In this document: one piece after another, positions 1-14,700 of the stretch | How positions within the stretch are numbered: the first letter of the stretch is position 1 | Layout: each line of letters begins with the position of its first letter | Assembly: GCF_964340395.1 (NCBI RefSeq) | Contig: NC_135569.1 | Span: 10,926,019-10,990,018, forward strand | Source: Glandiceps talaboti | Taxonomy: Eukaryota > Hemichordata > Enteropneusta > Spengelidae | Reading direction: 5' to 3' | DNA length: 64,000 nucleotides | The notes under the pieces: model-generated | Database searches by the model: none | What the model saw: the letters and a program-made list of their open reading frames with translations, nothing else | Told to the model about the DNA's origin: nothing | Program-made: the position numbers and the translations under genes

Positions 1-66
1 GTTTTGGTAGTACTGGAACTCTTTCTTGGTTGTAACTCGGAGTTTCACGCATAGTGCGATCGTCAG

Positions 67-68
<2 letters not shown>

Positions 69-152
<84 letters not shown>
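69..152. repeat. (AT)n microsatellite
   Basis: About 84 bp of uninterrupted AT dinucleotides about 0.7 kb upstream of the USP48 start. Confidence 0.97.
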
Positions 153-155
<3 letters not shown>

Positions 156-816
156 CATTGTGCATAGAAAGAAAATGAATAAACTGCACTGTGTGGAAAC
201 TTGATGCACGGATCACCGGATGTTTTCAAAATATTACATATGACAGTTCAGTGCCAGACCTTTGGTCTAGAACGTATACTAATACCCTCAACGATCTCAC
301 AAACTGGTCAGAGAATGATAGGCTTTATATATCTTATTTGTATGTACATGCACCTGAGTGTGTTTATTTTGTTCTTGTATAGACAGTGGAAGCTCGAGGG
401 GAAACTCCAATATACATATACGCAGTGTGGTTCTTTTACCTCAGCTCCGCGAAGCACTCTTATGGTACGAAATGTGTTCTGCGATCGGTGATATTGCTTA
501 TGACTTCCATTCGCACATTTCTACAACTACATTATAATCTTTTATCATTTTAATCTTTTATTTGTAAATAATCAAATTATTGCAAAGTTAGGTGTTGCAT
601 GTCCGTTGTAATACACATACTGTTAATATCACACTTTGGATGGCGGGAAGAAACAAAATGGCGGATACGTAGTGTCGACAAAATATCCTTTACGTCGAAG
701 CTGTCAAAATTCTCATATTGAATACAAGAAAAAAAGAAAGCTTCTGTTTGTTGAAGTAACTTCAACTTGTGTAAATTTGCCGTTAGTGGAAATCCGAGAG
801 GGTAAAGTTGCAAAAA
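153..816. other. Upstream region of USP48, no gene recognised
   Basis: Short open frames here resemble no family I know. The last 200 bases include two ATGGCGG-type motifs (for example near 638 and 658), often seen around animal transcription starts, so the USP48 promoter and 5' UTR probably lie in the right half. No clear TATA box is seen. Confidence 0.35.
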
Positions 817-840
817 ATGAGAGGTAAACAACGCCAAGTG
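817..840 (+). other. Upstream in-frame ATG of USP48
   Basis: An ATG at 817 opens the same frame and would prepend MRGKQRQV to the protein. Human USP48 starts MAPRLQLEKAAWRW, which lines up residue for residue with [14 protein letters not shown] from the ATG at 841, so 841 is preferred. The upstream codon may be used as an alternative start. Confidence 0.5.
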
Positions 841-2535
841 ATGGTTCCCAAATATCAGCAACATAAAGCCACCTGGAAATGGATAGAGAGTGTCACTCCA
901 GAAGAAGTGACGCAAAAACACATAGAAATGGCGTACAGGCTTGACACGAAGACGTGTAAACTAGGCGTCTGTCGGTAGGTTATATTCGTTATTTACCTCC
1001 CGGTTTGTCCTTAAAATGTGTGGTCTATCACTCGTCACGACGCGTGTCTGGCGAGGGAGTGCGGATCGTTTCTCAGACTCTGTAATTTGTAAATGTATGT
1101 ATGATAATATTTAAACGGTTTACTTCCCTCTGTTGTCTAAGGCTTATCTCAATGCTAGTACATTGATACCAGTGGCTAGCTACATTTTCTTCTTCAAAAA
1201 ACCAAGTAAGTCAGTTGTTTGAGACATGGACTCCGAGGTAGGTAGAGGGACTACGATCATTCCATTTCCTTTGCAGTGAGAACACCACAGGGGACCCAGG
1301 CGCAGGCTTGGTTGTAGTCCAGTTCCTATGCACTACAGTATCATTACGATTTATACCTTCACACTCACATAACCATAGTTGGCAAACCATAGTTGGCATC
1401 CAGACTAACTTGGTTGGTGATTTTATTTATAACACGTCAACAACACAGAAATATATATCAACATTCACGAATTTACACACATAAACAAACTCAACTCCAA
1501 TCTTTAAGTGTTTAATTCATCTTTTGATATATGTAATGTATAGGTACTCATGACTTGAAATAAATAAAAATCACTTGTCCAAATCACACAGTACTTGTCT
1601 ACAAAGTAAATGTTTTGTTTTTTTTGTAAATTTTATTGGAATGTAAGTTATTGAGATGTCCATTTTGATCAGTGTTTGTTACCAAGTGAGTTACCATAAC
1701 GTTACTTCCACTTTGAGTAAACCCAGGAAATCTAAGCAGACTGATAATTTGTATGCTTCTATTCAAATGTTTCTCACTTTGAAAGTTTCTGCAGGTACAG
1801 GAAAGTTTTACTTATATTAGAATGAGTGAGTCGTCAAGGCTTTAAAATTGAAAACCATAAGAAACTCTTACTTTCTGAAATCACTTGCCCAATGCTTCAA
1901 ATCACTTGCCTGGGACAAGTAAAGTGCCCTTATTTTGAGCCCTAGCTATTGATAAAAATTTCTACTCACGATATACTCTAGTCAAAAGATTTCTTGGCAG
2001 TGACTCCCTAATTCTCACTGACATCTCATTAACATTGGCAGGAGTATACTACAATGGGGCTTTGTTTGCAAGAAATGATATTGTATAGTAATTGAACATT
2101 CATTCTCGTAATATTGTATCGTAAATTATTTTTTTCATTTACAGACGAAATTGTAAAGGTAATCCAAGATGTTTGGTAGGGATGGGTGAGAATTTATGGT
2201 TAGGAGAAATTGATGATGAAAGCTGGCATGAAATTGAAGACCCAAACTTAGAAAGAAGATCAGAAGTAAGTTGAGAACATATTTTCAGCACATGATGTGT
2301 AATATTTTAGTTTCTTCTCAGGCAAGGTAAGGTAAGGTAATGTAATGTAATGTAATGTAACATAATGTAACGTAACGTAACATAGTCGATGTCGCTATCA
2401 ATTTTATCTTCAAAACAAAACAAAACAAAACAAAACACTTAAATCCAATCCAACACAACACAGTATTATACAATACAATACAATACAATACAATACATAC
2501 ATATACATACATACATACATGTGTATGTATGTGTG

Positions 2536-2566
<31 letters not shown>

Positions 2567-2691
2567 GTGTGTGTATGTATGTATGTATGTATGTATGTAT
2601 GTGTGTGTGTATGTATGTATGTGTGTATATGTATGTATGTGTGTGTGTATGTATGTATGTGTGTGTGTGTATGTGTGTGTGTGTGTGTGTA

Positions 2692-2749
<58 letters not shown>

Positions 2750-5679
2750 CGTTTATCTGAAATAGCAGATTTACGCCAAAATTATGCTGTGTGATCACAT
2801 ATTATGTGCAAGGATTGACAACACTCATTTGCATACAGGTATGCAAAGTTTTTCCGTATTGCACTGCAATGCATATATACCACTCACACATGTGTGTATT
2901 GCTGCAAGCAATCACTGGTATATAAATAATAAAATAATAGTACTTTTTATTCAAGCAAGTGCTCAGAAATTAAAGGATGAATTGGCACTCTTGTTGAGAA
3001 ACTGTTCATGGAGAATTGAGGATCATATGTATTTTATTTGAACTTTCTCATGTAGGTAACTAGGTTGTTATTCTTCATTACAATGGTACTAATTTATTGT
3101 GTCTTTTTTCATCTTACAGGATTCATTTGTAGGATTGAAGAATTTGGGTGCAACCTGTTATGTAAATACCTTACTGCAGGTGAGTATACTAATAAGTACC
3201 ATCAGAAGGGATCTATAGAAATATGTTGTGTCTGTCTGTGTGCTTTGGTACCAATAAAATCTAAGTTTTATGCAGTACATAGAAACTCGTTTCAAAGGTT
3301 CTTCCACCTCCTTCCCACTTGCCAAAACATGATAAGTCAAATTTGTTTTTGTTTACTAGGTATGGTTTCACAATGAAGAATTTCGTAGAGCTATGTACCA
3401 ATGGTTGCCACAATATTCACCCAAGGAATCAAAAGGTATGAACTGTTACCTGTGTAACATTTACATACCACACTTGTATCATAGACAGTGGAGAGCGCCA
3501 TCTATGATGTTATCAAGATAATCAACCAGAAAACCTTGTAACCTCTAATATATACCATGCATGAGCCAAGTTGAACTTAAAATATGGAATATATACTCTG
3601 GTCGTTCTACATCATGGCAATGTGTGTCTATGTCATGACTTGTGTCACCGTCACTGGTTCTGCTGTGTTTGAAATATGAGTCAAAACATTCAAAATTACC
3701 ATTACTCTTGATTTTTCTTTGATATTATTGGCGATGGTATAATTATGTCATTCTCCAATATTTTTCTTCATTCTGCCAGAAAATACTCATAACCTAAGGG
3801 TTGTTACTACTCATCTAGTGACTCGTAGTGACAAGGACCTTTAGGTCACTCACTCATATTCTTCCTTGGCTGAACGAAAATACTTCGAAAAAACATCTAA
3901 TTATCTGGGTTGTCACTACGAGTCACTAGACAACTCCTTGCGACAAAGGCCCCTTAAGTCACTCGTATTTTCCTTAGCAGAACGAAGAAAAATATTGGGG
4001 AATAACATCTAATTGGTCAGTTCTCTATGTAAATATAGTGCTTTTGGAGTAATTTATTTATTTTCATTTTGCAGGCAAATGTTCTCCTGCCAAGACTCCA
4101 ACATCAAATGTACAGAACAGTACATCAAATACAGACAGTAGTAGTAGTGGTGGTGGTGGTGGTGGTGGTGGAGAATCAACTAAGGGAAATACACAGACAT
4201 CATGTGATAGTACAACTGAGAAAAACTCAACAGAAAGTACAGATGGTAAGCACTGATACTCTATAAATTTCAACCAAGGCATTCAGGTTACCATGGAAAC
4301 ATTCAGTGGATGAAGTAGTGCAGAAAACACTTCTGAATATGCATCTCACATTTTGGATAAAATAAAACTTTTCTGTGCAAATATCTGAGATCTCTGCAAA
4401 ACTAAGATAATGTTGGTCACATAGAACTCTTGGCTAATATTATATTTCCAAGAACCCTAAATGTAAAACAAAGTGAAAGTAATAGAACGCTGAGAAAATA
4501 TTTTTGAACTCTGCATATTTCCAAGAAATCTACAGATCTAATCTCATAGACCTCTGAGCAAATATTATAGAACTCTTCAAATTTCCAAGAACACTGCACA
4601 TTTAACGTAATGTAACTTAGAACTCAGGGCAAATATCATAGAACTCTTCATATTTCCAAGAACATGGCGAATTTAAACAATGTAAATATCATAGAATTCT
4701 GAACAAATATTGTAGAACTCTGCAAATTTAACACAATGTAAAGCTCGTAAAACTCTAAATAAATATCATAGAACTCTGCATATTTCCAAGAACTCTACAG
4801 ATCTAACTCAATGTGACTCTCATAGAACTCTGCATATTTCCAAGAACACTGCAAATTTAACATAATGTAAATAGGATAGAAGGCAAGGAAAATATCGTAG
4901 AACTCTGCATATTTCCAAGAACTGCAAATCTAACATAATGTAAGTTGAATAGAACTCAAGGCAAATATTATAGAACTCTGCATATTTCCAAGAACTCTAC
5001 AAATCTAATACAATGTAAAGCCTGTAGAATGTTGGCTGATTACAGTATGTATTTAGAAACTTCTGCAAGCTTGATCTCTGTGCAAACCCTGAGTAACTCA
5101 ATGTGATATTTCACTAAAAAGCACTCAAGAATTTGTGGTTGTTGCCAACAGAATCTAGTTGTCAAGCAGTACCACAGTTATCATTACAAGGTGAAGATAT
5201 AGCCCCTACAACAGTGTGTGGACATCTACAACTTTTATTTGCCTTGTTAGAGCACAGTCATAGAAGGTCAGTGTACATCACATATTTCATTCATTTACAC
5301 ATAAACTGTGAATTACATGATTTTCATGATGAGAAAAATTCAGTGTTCACTGTTCACATAGTGTGCATGTGTGTCATAAGTCTTCCTGTCAGCCATGCAG
5401 TATTTTTGCTGAAGGTGGTATACACATTGTGGTATTTTCATCATTTTTTGGGGAGTTAAGGAACCTCGTTACAGATGCCTCTAAGAATGTGTTGGAAATA
5501 CAGAGTGAGTGTACTTGTACATACAATAAAAAGACCAGCTAATGAAGTATTGGAAATTTGTCTCGTTTTTTTTATTTTGTGTTTCTGTTTAATTGGTTCA
5601 TGGCAACTTGTACTTTTTTAGCACAACTGAACTGATAAGGTTCAGTAGTGCTATAGGCATGGCAAAGTGTCTGTCTGTA

Positions 5680-5715
<36 letters not shown>

Positions 5716-8380
5716 AGTGTGTGGGTGTGTGTGTGTGTGTGTGACTGCAAAGTGTCTCTGAGTGGATTGTGTGTGGGGACTGATTGCCATGATATTTGGT
5801 GGGTGTATTACCTTTTGTGTCTAGTTAAATCTTAATAAAGTATGAACACTGCCACTTGATTAAACTCAATTATGTATTCCACAAATATGTCTTGACTTCA
5901 TTATATGTCATTCTGTTGTACAGGTATATAGACCCATCAGCATTTATTGAATGTCTGGGACTGGATGCTGCACAACAACAAGTTAGTATGTTATGTTTTT
6001 TGTTTTGAAAATTGTTCTTAACCATTTCACACATCTGCAAAGACTAAGAATACTGAATTGTATAATTATACCTCCACAGGCATAATTCATGAAAAAAATC
6101 AGAAAAAAATAATAGTGATGTTGAATGTTTTGATTTGCATTTCAAGCACCACAGAACCACTGCACATAGACATGGATTGTTGTGACATAGAACGACCAGG
6201 GTATAAAACCCATATTTTTTCTTGAATGCACTCAACTTGGCTTGCATGTGGTATAAAAATTATTACTCAAGCCTTCGGTTTACAAAGATAGACACAAACT
6301 AAAACTATTGTCACAACATGTTGATACAACAGTGATAAGCTATTGAATGGACATTGGTTTAATTATAGTCTCTGTAGGGAGGCATTGCAGAGTTTTATTG
6401 ACAGAGTTCCATGAACTCGCAGTGTACTGTTTTGAGACTTCCAATGTTTACACTATGTTGATCAAATGGTGATTAGAATTACACAACACAGGAACTGCTA
6501 TCACCCACTTGTGTAATCTACCACATTGAAGAACAAACAATAGATTTAGTTTGCATCTATCTTAGAAAACTGAAGGCTAGATTACCAGTATTGTAACATG
6601 ATTTTTTTTCTCTGTGTCATTCCAGGATGCCCAGGAATTCAGTAAACTCCTGATGTCATTGTTAGAAGACATGCTGCAACAACAACCTAATGACGTTGTC
6701 AGAAATATTATCCAGCAACAGTTTTGTGGACAGTATGCTTATGTTACAAAGTGAGTATAGTTTACTTGTGGTAAGCTATTGGATGGATGTTAGTCTACTG
6801 TAGTCTACTGTAAAATACAATAATAACAGAACCCCATGATATGATGCGTGAATGCATTTGTGACGTATCCCGAATACCCTAAATACCCCAAATATCCCAA
6901 ATACCAACAATGACATTAATGTGTCATTTGTTCTGTTATTAATACAAACTATGTTCAGTCAAAACAGTGAACTTCTCTCTCTTGAAAAAAACCCCTAAAA
7001 TTCTGCAGTATTTTCATCAGTAGTATGCCTGTGCTATAAGTGAGAAGTTATTCAAAATATAGTATTTTGAAATAGTGGCACATGAAAACCATTCAGATTT
7101 GAAAAACTTTACATATGAATGATAGATTGACATGAAATGGCGCATATGTGATGTATGAGAATAATTAAATTAAGCAATAAACCACCCCCTGGGGATGGTA
7201 TACCAAGAGGTTTTGACCAGTGAACGAAATATATGCACGAGCGATAGCGATTGCATATATTGAGTTCACTGGTCAAAACCGAGTGGTATACCATTCCCAG
7301 GGGGTGGTTTATCGCTATTATATTATACCAGTATATTGAAAATATCGGAAACAAGATAAAACACATCATTTTCTGGTTTCATTTGCGCCCCCATCCCTGC
7401 ACAGACTACAACGTTCTAGACGAACAGTGAACATCAAAATTTGGACGCGTGCCAACTATGCATTATCGCCCATTTTAGATGTGCTAGTTCGATGTCTAGA
7501 CCAATCAGATCTCACGATTTGCGCCATCAATATACTGGTATAATATAATTACAGAATAATGCTGTTTTGTGGATGCAATATTATAGTCCCCTTACATGTA
7601 TGTACATGTAGTGATTTGATATATTTAGAATGCAAATCAATATATAAGGGACTTTTAACATAATGGAACTCATTCTCGATGTCGTCATTTTGGGCAATTT
7701 CTGACTTGCTATCATATAATGCAAATGTTTGCTTCTTTTGGATGGTTCCATTTAGCACAAAATAGGTATGTATGACCCCTTCCACTGTTTACAAGCAACG
7801 TTGAGAGTCTCAGCAGCAGTCGCAAAGATGGTCGCACTTAGTTTTCACTTCAAGTTGGACTCTCAATTGTCATATAAACCCAGTTGAGGGGGTTGTACAT
7901 GTACATGTCTACATACCTGCATAACAGTAGTATTAATAACTGCCATGGTTTTCCTTTCAGGTGCAATAATTGTGGAGGCATATCTCAAAGGTCATCTACG
8001 TTTTATGAACTTGACCTCAATATCCAAGGTCACAAGCAACTCAGTGAATGTTTACAAGAATTCTTACAGGAGGAGAAATTAGAAGGAGCAAACCAATATC
8101 TATGTGAAAGATGTAATGCCAAACAAAATGCCACTAGAAGGATACAGATCCATAAACTACCAACTGTACTCAATTTACAGCTACTTAGGTTTATATTTGA
8201 TAGGTAAGTAGTAGTGAACTTGAACTTATATGAAGGAATGAATGAAGGAATGAATGAATGAATGTGCATGCGTGTGTGTGTGTGTGTACAAGCACACATG
8301 CACGCTCACACGCATACACACATACAAACAACATACATACAATATGTATACATACATACATACATACATACATACATACA

Positions 8381-8414
<34 letters not shown>

Positions 8415-8682
8415 CATACATACACACACATATACATACAACCAACCAACATACATATACATATATACATACATACATACATACATACATACATACATAC
8501 ATACATACATACATACATACATACATACATACATACATACATACATACATACATACATACATACATACATACAATGATACATACATACATACATACATAC
8601 ATAACATACATACATACATACATACATACATACATACATACATACACACACACATACACACATACGTATATACATACATTGT

Positions 8683-8723
<41 letters not shown>

Positions 8724-11700
8724 TTCATTAGTTACAGCTGACCACTGCTTGTGTGTTATAACTTGTTATAACTTTTATGAGTAAATTCATTTTGTTGTAG
8801 TCCGGCAGTAGTGTAATAGCATTCTTTCACATTTCAGGCAAACAGGCCGCAAAAAGAAACTTAATACTTACATACAGTTCCCTGAAGTACTTGATATGAC
8901 GCCCTATATGGCCAACCAAGGTAAGGAAGTCATGTTTTTAACTTGACACTCTTTCATGATGTCTGCCCACAGTGGCCCAGATATTACAGTGGATACAGTG
9001 GCCCAGATATTACTGTGGTTGTATGGTAATGCACATGGTGTAATATGTGTAGCATGTGTAGTTTCTTATTGGTTTCTGTGTCAAACAGAGCCAGTGAACA
9101 CTAATAAGTGTAGAATGTACAGTTTCCTATGGTTTCTGCATGGTTGTATCAAACAGCCAGTGAACTACTAGTAAGTGTAGCATGTACTGTTTCCTGTGGT
9201 TCCTGCATAGTTGTATCAAACAGAGCCAGTGAACACTAATAAGTGTAGCATGTGTAGTTTCGTATTGCTTTCTGGGTGGTTGCATGGACCGGCCAGTAAA
9301 CACTAACCTGTAATGCACTGTATATAAATACATGTGATAGAATAAGTTTTTGAACCAGTACTACACTAGTGACTGTACTTGATATTCTGTGTGGTTGTAT
9401 CAAACAGCCAGTAAACACTAACCTGTAATGCACTGTATATAAATACATGTGATAGAATAAGTTTTTAAACCAGTACTACACAGTGACTGTACTTGATATT
9501 CTCTGTGGTTGTATGAAACGGCCAGTAAACACTAACCTGTAATGCACTGTATATAAATACATGTGATAGAATAAGTTCTTAAACCAGTCCCACAATACAT
9601 GTATTTGGAATTTGTGATGTACATGTACATAATATATGTATTCCAATTTACTGTTCCAAAGATGAAAGAGAGATGAAAACTTGGTATTATTTGGTACAAC
9701 TTGCATAATTTCCTTGATAGTATACTGTTATTTTGGTAACAGAGATAAAACGCTTGCATAATCTTGTAAAACTTGCATACATTCCTAGATAGTATACTGT
9801 TATTTTTGGTAACAGAGATAAAACGCTTGCCTAATCTTGTAAAACTTGCATACATTTCTAGATATAGTATACTGTTATTTTGGTTACAGATAAAACGCTT
9901 GCGTAATCTTGTAAAACTTGCATGCATTTCTAGATATTATACTGTTATTTTGGTAACAGAGATAAAACGCTTGCCTCATCTTGTAAAACTTGCATACATT
10001 TCTAGATAGTATACCGTTATTTTGGTAACAGAGATAAAACGATTGCGTAATATTGTAAAACGTACATACATTTCTAGATATAGTATACTGTTATTTTGGT
10101 AACAGAGATAAAACGCTTGCGTAATATTGTAAAACCTGCATACATTTCTAGATATAGTATACTGTTATTTTGGTAACAGAGATAAAACGCTTGCGTAATC
10201 TTATAAAACCTGCATAATTTCCTAGATAGTATACTCTGTATTATTTTGGTAACAGAGACGAAATACTTGCATAATGTTGTAAAAAAATGCATTCTTTTTT
10301 TAGAGAGTGTATCGTTATTTTATCAAAACCTGGTGAGTTGTTCATGTAATATCACACCATATTTTAGTCCCCTGCAATGTTTGTTTTAATTTGTTAGATA
10401 GTGAAGTTTTGTATGATCTAACCGCTGTGTTGATTCACCGTGGACCAAGTGCCTATTCTGGTCATTACATTGCACATATAAGGGATAAACAGACCGGTAT
10501 ATGGTACAAGTTTAATGACGAAGAAATTGAAAAAATGGGAGGAAAGAATTTGAAACTAGGAAGTGAAGAAGATATAGGAGGTGAGAGAATGTTTGGAAAT
10601 TGTACAAGTTTTGTCACGGTCACTAAGCCACAGTATTCTGTTGTCATAGTGACCACAGCAAGGCTTTGGGATAGGAAGATGTACAAGGTAAAAAATGTCC
10701 AATATTTTGCAAAATTTTAGTCTCATGTTCTCAATATCAAAATATCCTGCAATGTTTTGGAATTTTTACATCGGTTCTAACCAAAAAGCCATCAATATAA
10801 TTGAATTGGATTGAAATTTATTTCCACAAAAGAGATAAACATACAAATAACAAGTAAACATTAACATCCAAAAAAAAGAAAACGATTTACAGTTGTGGGT
10901 TTGTCTCGCAGCAGATCTCACGAGATCCCGCTTGAGCCATTGCATCCATAGCAACCATGTGAGGGTGGTGAAGCTGAAAGTGTCAAATGCTTATCAACAT
11001 TATTGTTCTCAACATCATTGCACATGGCCACGGTGAAAGCTTGACCACGATCACGTTTGACAACCTTTGTTGCTAGGCATATTTGCATACCTCACAGGAT
11101 CTGCAACGAGACACAAAATTCCTTATTTGACAGTTGTTTCCAGAAAACTTCAGAATTGTTATTTGTAATAATTGTATTGTTAGTAAACCAAGTTCAAAGT
11201 CATAGTGTTATGTAACTTATTAGCTCGTGTAGCGGCTCAATGACTAGTACACATGCGCATCCTATATACGGTACTAAGCAAAGTTTTTGTGGTGGTTTTA
11301 CCCAAGGATGCATTGCGGCGCAGTGACTATGCATGCATGTTCCATATTGTAGACTATGCGCATTGTCCACACTGAGGGCGCTATCTACAATATCATTGTG
11401 AGGCGAACCTGCATGAACTTATGGGCTTTGCCTAGTTATGATATTATGTTTAGTTATATAAGTATAGAACCATAGAGTTAATGGTATGGGCAGGTGTTAT
11501 ATGAATATTAATTCTGTATTTTCAATATTTCTGAATGATATACAGGTATGTTATGTATTGTAAGTGGAGAATTGAAATACCAACACTTTTAAAGGGGCAC
11601 AGTTGTAACATGACGGTTCTTGGTATTTTGTGTCACGGATATATTTAGTATAATTGTAAGTGGCTTATGCAACATACCAACACATACAACCACCAAAATG

Positions 11701-14700
11701 AAACAAAAACTTATAAATTTTCACCATGACTTTACAGATGGTGGACCTAAACCACCCAAGAAACCCAAGATGACAAAAGGCTACCATGCATCTAGAAATT
11801 CATACATGTTGGTGTATAACACCAGATCAACACAGCAAGGTAAGAGGTGAATGGCATCCAATTACAATTCTTAAGGTTGTATGTGCCTTGGAAGTAAAGT
11901 TTTGAACTTTTGCTGTTACTTTGTTCAAGGAAGTTCCAATCCATTCTCAGTGAAATTCAAGAAAAAAAGTCAGTGGTCAGCGTGTAAATTTCTTATATAT
12001 AGGTCAAAATATTATTACAATCAAATTATTTTAGAATCCAAAATGGCCACTGATTACTGTGTTAATTCAGTAGGAAATAGAAAATGGCCGTTGTTTAAAG
12101 TGTTAATTCTATAGGAAATACAAAATGGCAACCGATTACAGTGTTAATTCTATAGGAAATACAAAATGGCCACCGATTACAGTGTTAATTCTATAGGAAA
12201 TCCAAAATGGCCACCGATTACAGTGTTAATTCTATAGGAAATACAAAATGGCCACCGATTACAGTGTTAATTCTATAGGAAATACAAAATGGCCACCGAT
12301 TACAGTGTTAATTCTGTAGGAAATACAAAATGGCCACCGATTACAGTGTTAATTCTATAGGAAATACAAAATGGCCACCGATTACAGTGTTAATTCTATC
12401 GGAAATACAAAATGGCCACCGATTACAGTGTTAATTCTATAGGAAATACAAAATGTCTACCGATAACAGTGTTAATTCTATAGGAAATACAAGAATGATC
12501 AAAACAGTGTAGTGTGGAGGTGAGGAATATGCTGGATTCCTTGCATTACTGTTAGGAGTATCATTCATACTTGGTGAAGCATTTCTCTCTGTTGTTGTTA
12601 CAGTAACTGATGATAGTACAGCTGACAAGGAAGACATTCAGATATCAGAAGAACTACAAGAGCTAGTCATCAAAGACAATGATAGATTTGAACACTGGGT
12701 TAAAGAAATGACAGAAATGAGGGTAGGACATTCCTATCAATAATCAAACTTTGATGTTCTGATACTGGAAGTCTTGAAAAGCCGGGATATTTACAAGTTA
12801 GTGTTCTCTACCAGTCTTGACAACAAATTTGGTGGTTGCAATTTTTTCAAGAAGGTGGCCCACAAGTTGGTTCTTGGTGGCAGTCCATTGAAAAGTCACT
12901 ATGGCAAAAACACTTCAACCATTCAAATTATGTTTATTTTTATTTGCAATATAAAGCATAGTGAGCAGGCGGGAGGGGTTCCAAAAAATTAATGCATGAA
13001 AAATAGTGTATTGTGAAAACCAGTGATTCTCCTAAACTACTTGCTTGAGGACTGCTGATATATAGAAAGATGTGTATGTGGTATCATTTACCTTGATTGA
13101 CCTTTGACCTGTACTTACCTTTACAGGAAATCAATGTGTTAAGTGGGAAAGCCAGGCATGATGAAATCAAACAAATCTACAGTTTACTACTGCCAAAAGA
13201 AGGTAAGTATGTCAGCAGTTGATAACACCTGTGTACATTTAAGGTATGATTGTTCTTTGTAGAGTGTTTGCTGTGCCTTTCCTTCATTGTAATCCAGGGA
13301 ATCCATGCCTCTCCATCCTTTCCCATGCCTCTCCCATCCTTCCATACGTCAGCACATTTTCCTTCGTAGTATACTTGAAATAAGAATGCAGATACAAACT
13401 GATTTCTAAATTCATTTAAAATAATGTGATGTCATATGTGTTTGACCAATCAGTTTCTCTGTAGGTCTTCCCTATGAATATGTAATGAATACCAAGGTTT
13501 ACATCCTATAATTACAAGCTTGATGTTTAGTAGATGCAAAACCTGATCAAATTTGACACTAGAGTGGTGTTTCTGATCACCTCCACATATGATTTTACAG
13601 TGTGTATTTTTAGGAACTTCCAGTATTTTACACTATCTTGATTACAGGATGATTATGTATCCACACAACAAACACACAGCTATCACACACTGGTGTAATC
13701 TACCACATCATACAATAATATAGTTAGTGTCTAGTTTAGTAAACTGAAAGTTTGTCTTGTCAGGGGTGTACTACAATTGGCTATTGTCATCTGCCTCAGA
13801 AGAGACACATGAAATGAACTTGAGAGAACAGCTGAGAGTATAGCTAATGAAAGGTACGGCCCATTGTACTACACCCCTGACAATGCTGATGAGATGTTAG
13901 CAAAAATCTTGGATTTGTTTTGTAGAAATTTTTGACTCGATGAGCAGAAATTTTTATCAGTAACTATGAACCCAGAGCCCATGAACATTCATCATTTATT
14001 CTCTTGTGTTTATCTTTATGTGTGTATTCAGGTGAATATGGTGAGTGGCTTGCAATTGACTGGATAAAGAAATGGTTAGCCGATACCAACACAGTGTGTC
14101 CTGCAATTGATAACTCCAAACTCTTGTGTCGCCATGACAACGTAGATCCTGATCAAGTTCAGAATGCAAAGTTAATAAGCAAGCAAGCTGTAAGTGTCAT
14201 TTTTTATTTTACCAAGTTGAATGTTTGTGCCTTAGAAAATAGAGTTACCCTTGGTTACGATACAAGAACTCATTATTACTATGTTTTACCAAGAATGTAT
14301 TTTAATAAGGATAATATTTTATGTTGATCCTTACTTGTAGGCTGATATTATATTCACTAAATATGGTGGCAAACCTAGGATAGCTGAAACACAGCTGTGT
14401 AAAGCATGTGTTGTAGAAAGATGCAAGTTACTGAGAATGAAAGTAAGGTTATCAGAAGACTACAAGGCTATTAACAGTCTAAGTAAAAATAAAATAGACA
14501 GGTAAGGACAAAACAAATTCTTTCCTTGTTCTGGAAGTATTCATTTTGATTTCTTCGAGTTTCTTAAAGTGGGAATATGGATAATTTATCCCAGGTGACT
14601 TGCTCTGCACCAATCACTGGACTTACTTAGATTATCCCAGGTGACTTGTTTTACACCAATCACTACACTGCTTTAGTGTACCCCCAAATGATTTGCTCTG

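Noticed and set aside
191-491. Two overlapping open frames at the left edge as a partial upstream gene
   Set aside because: No recognisable motif, different frames overlap, and there are no convincing splice sites.
2466-2798. Open frames of HTHT/YVCM repeats on both strands
   Set aside because: Direct translations of (GTAT)n and (GT)n; no codon bias, no homologous domain, both strands open at once.
8191-8741. Open frames up to 175 codons across the CATA tract
   Set aside because: Tetranucleotide repeats are open in several frames on both strands. The exon end at 8203 explains the only real coding part.
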